Source: Treponema sp. (GTDB taxonomy: Bacteria; Spirochaetota; Spirochaetia; Treponematales; Breznakiellaceae). From it: a stretch of DNA of 54,848 nt. The stretch covers positions 1-54,848 of the forward strand of contig JAISAQ010000032.1 of the NCBI GenBank assembly GCA_031266775.1, in the 5' to 3' direction. Made by a program: the position numbers and the translations under genes. The stretch's first letter is position 1. Each line of letters starts with the position of its first letter. Below, piece by piece: positions 34,351 through 42,713 of this stretch. The notes below the pieces were generated by a model. That model saw nothing but the letters and a program-made list of their open reading frames with translations, was not told the origin of the DNA and made no database searches.

Positions 34351-35646
34351 CTATCCCTTTACATTGAGCGTCTTTTCCCCTTCCGGTGCAAGCTCGATAA
34401 ATTCGGCGTAGCCAAGTTCAAGCAGCCTGTCGATCTGATTTTTCATGTTTTTGTTTTTTGGAGAGATCATGACGCGCTTTCCTTCTTCGCGCATTTTTTT
34501 TGCCTTGATGAATAGTTCCTCAAGGCGGCGGCTGTCCGCGCCGGGAGGTATAAGATAGACCGCCGAATCTTTGCCGGCGTTTGTGTCTATTCTGTCTTTC
34601 AGTATTGTTATGATGCGTTCAAGACCTATGGAAATTCCGCAGGCGGGGACCGGCGTTCTGCTTCCCGTGTATTTGGCTATCATCTCGTCGTAACGGCCGC
34701 CGCCGGCAACCGAAAGGGACAGCGCGCTTGTATCGGCGAGGGCGATTTCAAAAATGGGGCCGGTGTAATACGACATGCCCCGTACCAGGGAAGGATCAAA
34801 GACGATGTCTCCGCCGTTCATTATCTTTCCTGCGGAACGCATGATCTCATCAAGGCCGGAAAGAATCCCCTCCGGCAGTACGCCGTCCAGCCTGCCCGCG
34901 AAATAACCGGAACACGAGGAGCGCGCCTCTTTTCCGCCGCCTGAAAAAAAGCCGCAGTATGCGTCTATGCTCCCCGCGGAAAATCCCCCGGCGGCAAGCA
35001 TGTCCCGGACGCCGTCAACGCCTGTTTTGTCCAGCTTGTCCAGTATGACAAAAACCTCCCCGTACCGGTCTTCGGGGAAGCCCGCCGCGGCGGCCATGGC
35101 TTTGAGTATCCTCCTGTCGTTTATCCGTACGGTAAAATCACCCAGCCCCAGTTCGTGCAGCATGCCTGCCGTGGCGGAGACAAGCTCAATTTCGGCAAGA
35201 TTCGAGTGATCCCCTATGATGTCTATGTCACACTGGGTAAATTGGCGGAAGCGCCCTTTCTGCGGTTTGTCCGCCCGCCAGACGCTGCCTACTTGCAGCG
35301 CCTTGAAGGGAAGGGAAAGCGCGTTCATGTTGTTGGCGAAAAAGCGCGCAAGGGGAACGGTAAGATCGTAACGGAGGCCGCAGTCGCACAGTGCGGCGGG
35401 GTCTCCCGTTTCCACCGCCCTTTCAAGATCCTCCCCTCTTTTCATGATCCTGAAGATCAACATTTCGTTTTCGCCGCCTTCCCTGTTGGAAAGGTTTTCA
35501 ATGTGTTCAATGGCGGGAGTCTCTATCAGCGAAAACCCGTATTTCCCGTAGTTTTCCTTGATTCTGTTTATGACAAATTCCCTTACCGCCATATCGCGGG
35601 GAAGATGTTCCGGCATGCCCTTGATAGGCGTCTTGATAAAGCTCAT
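34351..35646 (-). CDS. hisS: Histidyl-tRNA synthetase
   Basis: 431 residues, class II aminoacyl-tRNA synthetase that charges tRNA-His. Motif 2 is VWRADKPQKGRFRQFTQCDI, the family loop GGRYDEM is at about 310, and motif 3 is PACGISIGLERI. The C-terminal anticodon-binding domain ends ELAPEGEKTLNVKG. It starts at ATG 35646. Just upstream lies the palindrome at 35661-35673. It stands alone, convergent with the propeller-like gene. Confidence 0.95.
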   Translation of the reverse strand: MSFIKTPIKGMPEHLPRDMAVREFVINRIKENYGKYGFSLIETPAIEHIENLSNREGGENEMLIFRIMKRGEDLERAVETGDPAALCDCGLRYDLTVPLARFFANNMNALSLPFKALQVGSVWRADKPQKGRFRQFTQCDIDIIGDHSNLAEIELVSATAGMLHELGLGDFTVRINDRRILKAMAAAAGFPEDRYGEVFVILDKLDKTGVDGVRDMLAAGGFSAGSIDAYCGFFSGGGKEARSSCSGYFAGRLDGVLPEGILSGLDEIMRSAGKIMNGGDIVFDPSLVRGMSYYTGPIFEIALADTSALSLSVAGGGRYDEMIAKYTGSRTPVPACGISIGLERIITILKDRIDTNAGKDSAVYLIPPGADSRRLEELFIKAKKMREEGKRVMISPKNKNMKNQIDRLLELGYAEFIELAPEGEKTLNVKG

Positions 35647-35660
35647 TACTGTTTCCTTAT

Positions 35661-35673
35661 GGTGCCAGGCACC
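35661..35673. repeat. Short palindrome GGTGCC-A-GGCACC
   Basis: A perfect 6-base-pair dyad with a one-base centre, 15 bases upstream of the hisS start codon. This motif type occurs as a dispersed palindrome in some bacterial genomes; it could also be an operator or leader hairpin of hisS. Only one copy was noticed in the window. Confidence 0.4.
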
Positions 35674-35723
35674 AAATTAGGACAAAAAGGCGGAAATTGC
35701 AAGACGGATTCCGGCCCGCCCGC

Positions 35724-35752
35724 TTTAACGGAAAGAGAAAAAACACTATACT
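35724..35752 (+). promoter_or_regulatory. Candidate promoter of the TPR lipoprotein gene
   Basis: TTTAAC at 35724-35729, 17 bases, TATACT at 35747-35752; the ribosome site AAGGAGG at 35770-35776 and GTG start follow. Confidence 0.45.
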
Positions 35753-35782
35753 TGCTATGCCCTTTTGTTAAGGAGGATACTG

Positions 35783-37210
35783 GTGAAAAGATCGATGGTA
35801 CTGTTGACCCTGCTGGCGGCCCTTGCCGCCTGCGCGGGAACGCCGGAGGGAACGGGGGAGGCTCTGTCCCTTGACGACGCCATAGCGGCCTCGGCGGCGG
35901 ATATTGCGGGGAAGCTGCCGCCGGGGACCAGGGTGGCCATTGTGGCCTTTGAGTCCCCCCACGGGAACCTTTCTGCCTACATCATGGACGAGGTAACCGG
36001 GGCCTTGGTGGACGGGAGTCTGGAAGTGGCGGACCGGAACAACCTGGAATACGTGTACAAAGAGCTGAACTTCCAGATGTCCGGGGACGTAAGCGACGAG
36101 GAAGCCGTGGGCATCGGCAAGTTCTTGGGGGCCCGGTACGTCATTACCGGCCAGTTCATGGACTTGGGGCGCCGCTGCCGCTACCGCCTTAACGGCATCA
36201 ATGTAGAAACCGCCCGGCACGAAATCTCCACCCGCCTTGACGTGCGGAACGATGGGGACTTCCAGGAAATGTTCGCCGCTCTGCAAAAGGCAGCGCCGGT
36301 GGTTCGTACCGCAAGCTACGGCGCGGGCGGCACCGTGCCCCGGACCGCCGGAACCTTCTTGGACCGGGGCATCATGTTCGCCGGCCGGGGGGAATACGAC
36401 TTGGCAATTGCGGACTTCAGCGAGGCTGTTAGGCTAGACGGAGAGTATACGGCGGCGTATGGCCTCCGCGGCAATGCGTATTACTACAAAGGGGACTACG
36501 ATAACGCTATCGCCGACTACACCCAAGCGATCCGGCTGGACTCGGAGTACGCAGGATCGTATATCCTCCGCGGCAATGCGTATCATATCAAGGGAGACTA
36601 CGATAAAGCAATTAGCGACTTTAACCAGGCGATCCGGCTGAATCCGATGGATGCGGTGGTGTATAGTCTCCGCGGTAATGCATATTCCAACAAAGGGGAC
36701 AACGACCGGGCTATCGCCGACTATGACCAGGCGATCCAGCTGGACCCGGAGTACGCGGCGGCATATTTCAACCGGGGCATTGCGTATAACAGTAAAAGAG
36801 ACTATGACCGAGCCATTGCCGACTACACCCAGGCGATCCGGCTGAATCCGGAGTTGGCGGTGGTGTATAACAACCGCGGCATTGTGTATAGCGACAAAGG
36901 AGATGTGGACAAGGCCATTGCCGACTACACCCAAGCGATCCGGCTGGATCCGGACTATGCGGCAGCGTATTTCAACCGCGGATGGGTGTATCTCAACAAA
37001 GGGGACTATGATAAAGCAATTGCCGACTACAATCAGGCGATCCGGCTGGACCCGGAGGATGCGTGGACGTATAACAGCCGCGGCATTGCGTATGCCAGCA
37101 AGGAAGATTACCGGCGCGCCCGGGCGGATTGGGAGCAGGCGTTGCAGCTCGATTCCAATCATGCTGGTGCACGGGACAATCTTGAGAGGCTGCGGCAGAT
37201 GGGGTACTGA
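35783..37210 (+). CDS. CsgG/LpoB-like lipoprotein with eight TPR repeats
   Basis: 475 residues from GTG 35783, chosen because AAGGAGG lies 6 bases upstream. The signal ends in the lipobox LAAC with Cys17. Residues about 49-130 resemble the CsgG/LpoB fold (TRVAIVAFESP, LEVADRNNLEYVYKELNFQ, ARYVITGQFM). Residues 189-460 are eight near-identical 34-residue TPRs, each with a YxxRGxAYxxKGDYDxAIADY-type helix pair. It is probably an outer-membrane or periplasmic scaffold. The repeat DNA (102-base units) is unusually uniform, suggesting recent expansion. Confidence 0.85.
   Translation: MKRSMVLLTLLAALAACAGTPEGTGEALSLDDAIAASAADIAGKLPPGTRVAIVAFESPHGNLSAYIMDEVTGALVDGSLEVADRNNLEYVYKELNFQMSGDVSDEEAVGIGKFLGARYVITGQFMDLGRRCRYRLNGINVETARHEISTRLDVRNDGDFQEMFAALQKAAPVVRTASYGAGGTVPRTAGTFLDRGIMFAGRGEYDLAIADFSEAVRLDGEYTAAYGLRGNAYYYKGDYDNAIADYTQAIRLDSEYAGSYILRGNAYHIKGDYDKAISDFNQAIRLNPMDAVVYSLRGNAYSNKGDNDRAIADYDQAIQLDPEYAAAYFNRGIAYNSKRDYDRAIADYTQAIRLNPELAVVYNNRGIVYSDKGDVDKAIADYTQAIRLDPDYAAAYFNRGWVYLNKGDYDKAIADYNQAIRLDPEDAWTYNSRGIAYASKEDYRRARADWEQALQLDSNHAGARDNLERLRQMGY
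36347..37162 (+). repeat. Eight tandem 102-base units encoding TPRs
   Basis: Eight in-frame 102-base units. Segments such as CAGGCGATCCGGCTG and GGGGACTACGATAA-type recur in most units with few changes. This is coding repeat DNA, not a CRISPR array. Its uniformity makes the unit number prone to change by recombination. Confidence 0.85.
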
Positions 37211-37213
37211 GCC

Positions 37214-37276
37214 TTGAAGAATCCCGGCTTTTTGGTGTATGCTGACGGTAATTCCGCGGAATCTTCCGAATACCGT
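37214..37276 (+). promoter_or_regulatory. Candidate glyA promoter and operator-like dyads
   Basis: TTGAAG at 37214-37219, 18 bases, TATGCT at 37238-37243. Immediately downstream, ACGGTA (37245-37250) and TACCGT (37271-37276) are exact inverted arms, and between them ATTCCGCGGAAT (37251-37262) is a perfect palindrome. It may be an operator at the start of the transcript. Confidence 0.4.
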
Positions 37277-37290
37277 TAATTGGAGCAGCC

Positions 37291-38802
37291 ATGATTCAGA
37301 ATCCCGTCGCCGCCTATCTTGCCAAAACAGCGCCGGAGGAGGTAAACACCGGCCTTCTTGCTTATCTATGCAACTTGAGCGAAACCGCCGCGGTGGCCCC
37401 GGAAATAGCCGCTTCAATTGTGCGGGAGCTGGAAAACCAGCGGAAGCGGGTCAAGCTCATTGCCAGTGAAAATTACTGTTCCCTCGCGGTGCAGCTTGCC
37501 ATGGGAAATCTTCTTACCGATAAATACGCCGAAGGCATGCCGCATCACCGCTTTTACGCGGGAAACGAAAATGTCGACGCTATTGAAGCGCTCGCCGCCG
37601 AAGAAGCGCGCGATCTCTTTGGGGCGGAATATGCCAATGTCCAGCCCCACTGCGGCGCGGACGCCAATATGCTTGCCTACTGGGCCGCCATTTCTACCCG
37701 CATTGAGGCGCCGGCCCTTGAAAAATTCGGCGAAACGAACCTCTACAAACTTTCAGACGCCCAATGGCAGGAGCTGAGAGCCGCCATGGGGAACCAGCGG
37801 CTTTTGGGCCTTGACTATTATTCAGGCGGGCACCTTACCCACGGCTACAGGCACAACATATCCGGCCGTATGTTTGATATTTCAGGATACACGGTATCAA
37901 GGGAAACAGGTTTCCTTGATTATGATGAAATCGAAAGACAGGCGCTTCTGGTAAAGCCATTTATACTTCTTGCAGGTTATTCCGCCTACCCGCGCAGGAT
38001 AGACTTTAAACGCATGCGGAAAATCGCCGACAAGGCGGGGGCGGTGTTCATGGTGGACATGGCCCATTTTGCCGGCCTTGTGGCGGGGAAGGTTTTTACG
38101 GATGAATACGATCCTGTTCCCTGGGCCCACATTGTAACAAGCACTACCCACAAGACCCTCCGGGGCCCGAGGGCGGGACTCGTGCTTTCGACAAAGGAAT
38201 TTGCCGAAGCGCTGGACAAGGGCTGTCCCCTTACCATGGGCGGTCCCCTTCCCCATATAATAGCCGCCAAGGCGGTGGCCTTTCGTGAAGCGTCCCTGCC
38301 GGAATTCCGGGATTACGCCGCGCGCATTGTGGAAAACAGCCGCGCCCTTGCCGCCGCCTGCGCCGCGGGGGGGCTTGAAGTGCTCACAGGCGGCACCGAC
38401 AATCACCTCTTTCTGGTAAATGTCCGTGATTTGGGGATCACGGGAAGACAGGCGGAAAGCGCCCTGCATGAATGTCATGTCACGCTTAACCGCAACAGCC
38501 TTCCCTTTGATCCGAACGGCCCGTGGTATACATCGGGCCTTCGCATAGGCACCGCCGCGGCAACTACGCTGGGCATGGGCAGGACCGAAATGGAAGAGCT
38601 TGGGGCCGTTATCGCGCTGGTCCTCAAGGGTACGCGTCAGGCGGAGGACCCAAAAGATCCTTCAAAGAAAAGCAGGGCGAAATATGTTATTGACGAAAAA
38701 GCAAAGGCCGGGGCGGTAGACCGGGTAAAAAAATTGCTGGATCGTTTCCCTGTGTACCCCGAACTGGATCTGGAATTCCTCAAAAAGGCATTTGTGAATT
38801 AA
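37291..38802 (+). CDS. glyA: Serine hydroxymethyltransferase
   Basis: A 503-residue PLP enzyme that converts serine and tetrahydrofolate to glycine and methylene-THF. The PLP Lys is in TSTTHKTLRGPRAG. Other motifs are LIASENYCS, HRFYAGNENVD, VQPHCGADANMLAYWA, and MVDMAHFAGLVAG. It is about 80 residues longer than the E. coli enzyme, owing to an insertion around residues 125-160 (IEAPALEKFGETNLYKLSDA), a feature I associate with spirochaete and chlamydial forms. GGAG precedes the ATG. The stop overlaps the opposing transporter stop by sharing TTAA. Confidence 0.95.
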   Translation: MIQNPVAAYLAKTAPEEVNTGLLAYLCNLSETAAVAPEIAASIVRELENQRKRVKLIASENYCSLAVQLAMGNLLTDKYAEGMPHHRFYAGNENVDAIEALAAEEARDLFGAEYANVQPHCGADANMLAYWAAISTRIEAPALEKFGETNLYKLSDAQWQELRAAMGNQRLLGLDYYSGGHLTHGYRHNISGRMFDISGYTVSRETGFLDYDEIERQALLVKPFILLAGYSAYPRRIDFKRMRKIADKAGAVFMVDMAHFAGLVAGKVFTDEYDPVPWAHIVTSTTHKTLRGPRAGLVLSTKEFAEALDKGCPLTMGGPLPHIIAAKAVAFREASLPEFRDYAARIVENSRALAAACAAGGLEVLTGGTDNHLFLVNVRDLGITGRQAESALHECHVTLNRNSLPFDPNGPWYTSGLRIGTAAATTLGMGRTEMEELGAVIALVLKGTRQAEDPKDPSKKSRAKYVIDEKAKAGAVDRVKKLLDRFPVYPELDLEFLKKAFVN

Positions 38803-39911
38803 GGGACGGATTCCCCCGCCTGCCGTTCCGCCTTCTTTCTCAGTATCTCCTTTCTTGAAGCCAGAAGCACCGATACCGGTTCCAGAACGGTGACATTTTC
38901 GCAGAGGATCTTGATGATCATCATCATGGGTACCGCGAGGATCAGCCCGGCAAAGCCCCAGAGCCAGCCCCACATTATAAGGGAAAAAAGAATGACGACG
39001 GGCGAAAGGCCCAGATTATCCCCCATGATCTTCGGCTCCAGAATATTGCCGATGATCATGTTTGCCCCCAGCATGATCAATACTACAAGGACAACGGGTC
39101 CCGGTTCGGGCCAGAATTGCAGCAGGGCAAAGACGCTTGCGCCGACCCCGCAGGCGATGCTCCCGATATTCGGGATAAAATTCAGAATAAACTGTATCAT
39201 CCCCCAGAGAATCGCGAATTCCAGCCCCGCGAGGCTGAGCCCCACGGCGACTACAATGCCTGTGGCAAGTGAAATGAGAAATTTGATGGAAAGATACCGG
39301 GTAACCTGAAGCATTACGTCGCTTGTAATTTTTTTAATCTGCCCGGAAAATTTATCTTCAAAGGCAAGTTCAATTTTATCCCTGAAAAAGGCGCCTTCAA
39401 AAAGCAGAAAAACAACAAAGAGAACTATCATAAAGGCATCCCGCAGAAAAACCAGAAAGGAATTGGAAAAAGAAAGGGTAAAGTACCGTACCCTGCTCCG
39501 CACCCCCAGCTGCGCCCAGAGGTTTTCGAAAAAGGAAAGATGCTCGTCATAGGAAAGATCAAAAAAATCTGCGACCGAAATGTAAATTTCCGTCAGGCGC
39601 TCCTCATATTTCGGATACAGGGAAAGAATGAGCCTGCCTGAAGAAATAAGAACAATGCCCAGAAAGTACAGCCCCGCGATGATTAACGCGACCGGCAGCA
39701 GGATGGCGAGAATACGGGGAATATGGAGCTTCCCCAGAAAATGAACAAAGGGGTTAAGAACAAAGGCCAGAAGCACGGCTATTGTAAGGGGCAGTATCAG
39801 CGATGAGGTCAGCTTCAGCACCGCCCCGGCCAGCACAAGGGCGATAAAACCAAGCAGAAAAAAATTCATCCGTCCCGAGTTAAACCGCTTAAACCAGTCT
39901 TTTCTGTCCAT
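38799..39911 (-). CDS. AI-2E/PerM-family membrane transporter
   Basis: A 370-residue membrane protein with about eight helices and a soluble segment between the third and fourth (about 95-150). Family signatures are LPLTIAVLLAFVLNPFVHFL, GMIQFILNFIPNIGSIACGV and GDNLGLSPVVILFSLIMWGW. Members include the TqsA autoinducer-2 exporter and Na+/H+ antiporters, so the cargo is open. Single gene, convergent with glyA. Confidence 0.92.
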   Translation of the reverse strand: MDRKDWFKRFNSGRMNFFLLGFIALVLAGAVLKLTSSLILPLTIAVLLAFVLNPFVHFLGKLHIPRILAILLPVALIIAGLYFLGIVLISSGRLILSLYPKYEERLTEIYISVADFFDLSYDEHLSFFENLWAQLGVRSRVRYFTLSFSNSFLVFLRDAFMIVLFVVFLLFEGAFFRDKIELAFEDKFSGQIKKITSDVMLQVTRYLSIKFLISLATGIVVAVGLSLAGLEFAILWGMIQFILNFIPNIGSIACGVGASVFALLQFWPEPGPVVLVVLIMLGANMIIGNILEPKIMGDNLGLSPVVILFSLIMWGWLWGFAGLILAVPMMMIIKILCENVTVLEPVSVLLASRKEILRKKAERQAGESVP

Positions 39912-40033
39912 ATCTATTATTATCTTATAAAAAAGAGGGATGGTAAAGGGCGGAAACCTGCCTTACGGTATTCTCGGCCGTTAGTTTCCCCGTTTTATCT
40001 TCCCTCTTTGGCAGCGCCGATCTTCCCCCCGCA

Positions 40034-40057
40034 GCTCTGCCGTGCGGTATGTTGATT
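40034..40057 (+). repeat. GC-rich dispersed repeat, copy D
   Basis: Matches 32962-32985 at 23 of 24 positions, ending GCGGTATGTTGATT. Just before it, GCAG and CTGC can pair, as in the longer copy. The related segment at 40206-40226 begins GAGCCTCCG and contains CCCTGCGG like the copy at 6890. Confidence 0.5.
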
Positions 40058-40239
40058 CCGTTAACCATGATAAAAATACGGTTAACGACGAAGACGCCCC
40101 GGCTCCCCGTTTTACGCTGGCCATACGCACAGGAGGCGGGGAAAACCCGGGTGTCCTCTATGCTTTTGCCCGCGCGCTTTCGGAAGCGGTTTTTACGGCG
40201 GAGTAGAGCCTCCGGGGCCCCTGCGGCCGCTCCGCTTCG

Positions 40240-40268
40240 TTGCCTTTTTTTGCGCACTGCTGTACAAT
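40240..40268 (+). promoter_or_regulatory. Promoter of the beta-helix lipoprotein gene
   Basis: TTGCCT at 40240-40245, exactly 17 bases, TACAAT at 40263-40268. The start of transcription would be near 40275, two bases before the GTG at 40277, implying a leaderless message. Confidence 0.55.
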
Positions 40269-40276
40269 TAGTTATT

Positions 40277-41833
40277 GTGATAAAAAACCCCCGGCTTCCG
40301 GTTTTTGTCATTTTTGTTGTTTTTATTGCCTTCTTGTTGAGCGTCTGTGATCTTTTTCAGACATCCCTGACGGCGTATCTAAAGGAAGAGACAGGCGGGG
40401 GAACGCTCCCGGCGGGGGGAGATGAAAGCGGGAACAAGGACGACGGGCCCTGGGTGTATGTGGCGGCAAGTTCCGGGGATGACGCGAAAACGGGCTGGTC
40501 GGCCGGGGAAGCGGTGAAAACCATAGGCCGGGCTCTGGATATATGGGAATCCGAAGGTTCCGCCGAAGCCAAAATCATGCTCCTTGAGGATATTACTTGG
40601 ACCGCATTGGGAGGCGGAAGCACGGCCGGGATGCTGGTTTTTTCTTCCTCGCCATCATTTCCGCCTGTGATAGAAATACCCCCAGGAATTACCGATGTTA
40701 TTCTGAACGGCGGCGGAAAGGCCCTTAATCAGGACCAACCATACCGGGTTCTGCGTATCGATTGTCCGGGTACAACCATAACGCTTAAAAACATCACCGT
40801 CACCGGGGGAAGGGCCGGGTCCGGCGATGGCGGTGGCATACGCCTGGATAATGGCGCGTTGGTTCTCGCCGAAGGCGCCGGCATCTCTTATAATGAAGCG
40901 GCCAGAGGCGGAGGCGTGTATATAAACAGCGGAACTTTTACCATGAAAAGCGGAACGATACGGGAAAACACGGCGACTAGTGAGGGGGGCGGTGTCTTTG
41001 TGGGTAATACTACGTCCGAATTTACCATGCAGGCCGGAACCGTCAGCGAAAACAGAGCGAATTCCTCAACCGGAAAGGGCGGCGGGATTTGTGTGGGACC
41101 CGGGGGAACCTTTACTATGGAAGGCGGAACCGTCAAAGGAAATGTTTCGGACAATGACGGGGGCGGGGTGTATGTATACGGGAACGCGGGCAATACCGGT
41201 TCCGCCCTCATCCGGAATGGATATATCGGGGTCTCAGGCGGCGGCAACAAGGCAAAGTACGGGGCCGGGATCTATACGGCAGGATACGGTAATCTGACTC
41301 TGGGAAACTCCAGCGAGAATGATCCCTGGCCCTATGTGCAGTATAACATCGCGGATAATACCGGAGGGGGCGCTGTTGTTCACGACACTGGCGGCGCCGC
41401 CGCAACGATGAATTTCTACAATGGAACGATCAGCAACAACAACGGGGCCACCTTGGGCGGGGGCATTCTTCTTGTAACCGGCGCTCTGTACATGAACGGC
41501 GGAAAAGTAACGGGGAACAGCGCCGTCACAGGACCGGGTATTACGGTACAGAGCCATTCGACCGGTTCCAGTTCTTTTTACATGGGCGCCTATGCACGGG
41601 TACTGGATACCGCCAATCCCGTTTATCTTGACTACTCTGCCGCTGGCCCCAGGCACATTGAACTTGGCATGTTTGCCGGTGATCTGACCGGCGGCATTGC
41701 GAAGATAGCCCTGTCTACGGGGTATTCCGCAGGAGTAGATAAGGTGCTGTATGGGGACTTAACTTATCATGATAAATTCACTGTAATAAGTTCCCCTTCA
41801 TATACCATAGACAGCAGCGGATTTCTTCAATAA
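40277..41833 (+). CDS. Right-handed beta-helix surface lipoprotein
   Basis: 518 residues from GTG 40277, the first start after the promoter. The N-terminus has a hydrophobic stretch PVFVIFVVFIAFLLSVC, so Cys24 may be lipidated under a relaxed spirochaete lipobox. Residues about 150-440 carry beta-helix rungs, for example GGGVYINSGTFTMKSGTIREN, GGGVFVGNTTSEFTMQAGTV and GGGICVGPGGTFTMEGGTVK. This pattern is seen in adhesins and polymorphic outer-membrane proteins. No autotransporter beta-barrel is present. Probably surface-exposed; ligand unknown. Confidence 0.8.
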   Translation: MIKNPRLPVFVIFVVFIAFLLSVCDLFQTSLTAYLKEETGGGTLPAGGDESGNKDDGPWVYVAASSGDDAKTGWSAGEAVKTIGRALDIWESEGSAEAKIMLLEDITWTALGGGSTAGMLVFSSSPSFPPVIEIPPGITDVILNGGGKALNQDQPYRVLRIDCPGTTITLKNITVTGGRAGSGDGGGIRLDNGALVLAEGAGISYNEAARGGGVYINSGTFTMKSGTIRENTATSEGGGVFVGNTTSEFTMQAGTVSENRANSSTGKGGGICVGPGGTFTMEGGTVKGNVSDNDGGGVYVYGNAGNTGSALIRNGYIGVSGGGNKAKYGAGIYTAGYGNLTLGNSSENDPWPYVQYNIADNTGGGAVVHDTGGAAATMNFYNGTISNNNGATLGGGILLVTGALYMNGGKVTGNSAVTGPGITVQSHSTGSSSFYMGAYARVLDTANPVYLDYSAAGPRHIELGMFAGDLTGGIAKIALSTGYSAGVDKVLYGDLTYHDKFTVISSPSYTIDSSGFLQ

Positions 41834-41870
41834 GACATTACGGCGGCAGGATTTTACACCGGAGGTGCGT

Positions 41871-42713
41871 ATGATAGATGATACTGTTCTGGGAGAATTA
41901 AGGGCCATGGCCCAAAAACTCCGCCGGGACATAGTGGAGATGATTGGCGTCGGGACTGCCGGGCATCTTGGCGGGTCCGCTTCCCTTGCCGAACTTCTGG
42001 CCGTTCTGTATTTTCACAAGATGAATTTCAGCAGTGAAAAGCTTTCCGATCCCCGGCGGGACCGGCTTCTCCTTTCAAAAGGACACGCCGCCCTTGTCCA
42101 GTACGCCGCCCTCTGCGAAAAAGGCTGTTTCCCAAGGGAAGAACTCAGGCAGGTCAAGACAATAGACGGCCTTCTTCAGGGACATCCCGATCTTTCCATT
42201 CCCGGCATTGAAGGGGTCACCGGTTCTCTGGGGCAGGGGCTTTCCATAGGGCTGGGAATGGCTCTGGCCTTCCGGCTTGACGGGAATCCCGCCCGTGTCT
42301 ATGTGGTCATGGGCGACGGGGAGCAGTCCGAAGGCCAGCTTTGGGAGGCGGCAATGGCCGCGGCGAATTTCAATGTCGATAACCTTACGGCCTTTATAGA
42401 CTGGAACAAGGTGCAGGCGACGGGCCCCACTGCCGAGATCTTTTCCATTCCGAATCTTGACGTAAAATGGCGGGCCTTCGGCTGGGATGTCAGAACCATT
42501 CCCGGCCATGACATACAGGCAATAGCCGGGGCCATTGACGAAGCGGAAAAGGTCAAGGGAAAACCGTCGCTTGTTATTCTTGATACCGTAAAGGGCAAGG
42601 GGTTCTCTTTTGCCGAAGGCAGGGCCGCCTATCATAACGGCATACTTGACGAGGCGGCCTATGCCATGGCCATGAAAGAACTGGACGCCCCTTGTGAAAC
42701 GGGAGGACGCTGA
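41871..42713 (+). CDS. Transketolase-like subunit, N-terminal (TPP-binding) half
   Basis: 280 residues from ATG 41871; GGAGG lies 6 bases before it, and the GTG at 41865 overlaps that site. It has the transketolase PP domain: HLGGSASLAELLAVLYFHKM, LSKGHAALVQYAAL, EGVTGSLGQGLSIGLGMALA and the thiamine diphosphate motif GDGEQSEGQLWEAAMAAANF ending in N. It transfers a two-carbon ketol unit between sugars. It pairs with the next gene, which overlaps it by one base, to form a split enzyme. Confidence 0.93.
   Translation: MIDDTVLGELRAMAQKLRRDIVEMIGVGTAGHLGGSASLAELLAVLYFHKMNFSSEKLSDPRRDRLLLSKGHAALVQYAALCEKGCFPREELRQVKTIDGLLQGHPDLSIPGIEGVTGSLGQGLSIGLGMALAFRLDGNPARVYVVMGDGEQSEGQLWEAAMAAANFNVDNLTAFIDWNKVQATGPTAEIFSIPNLDVKWRAFGWDVRTIPGHDIQAIAGAIDEAEKVKGKPSLVILDTVKGKGFSFAEGRAAYHNGILDEAAYAMAMKELDAPCETGGR

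Larger units (their letters stand above)
39912..40276. other. Intergenic region with repeat copy, dyad and promoter
   Basis: Holds the repeat copy at 40034-40057, an inverted repeat CGTTAACC (40059-40066) / GGTTAACG (40080-40087) with a 13-base spacer, a GTG-initiated 54-codon frame at 40042-40206 and a good promoter at 40240-40268. The 54-codon frame has reasonable codon use but no ribosome site and starts inside the repeat, so I do not call it a gene. Confidence 0.5.

Noticed and set aside
36347..37162. Regular tandem repeats suggesting a CRISPR array
   Set aside because: The 102-base units are in frame, without spacers, and encode TPR motifs.
36434..37417. 327-codon minus-strand frame opposite the TPR array
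   Set aside because: Its repeats mirror the TPR coding repeats on the other strand.
40042..40206. 54-codon GTG-initiated frame upstream of the beta-helix gene
   Set aside because: Reasonable codon use but no ribosome site, and it begins inside a dispersed repeat.
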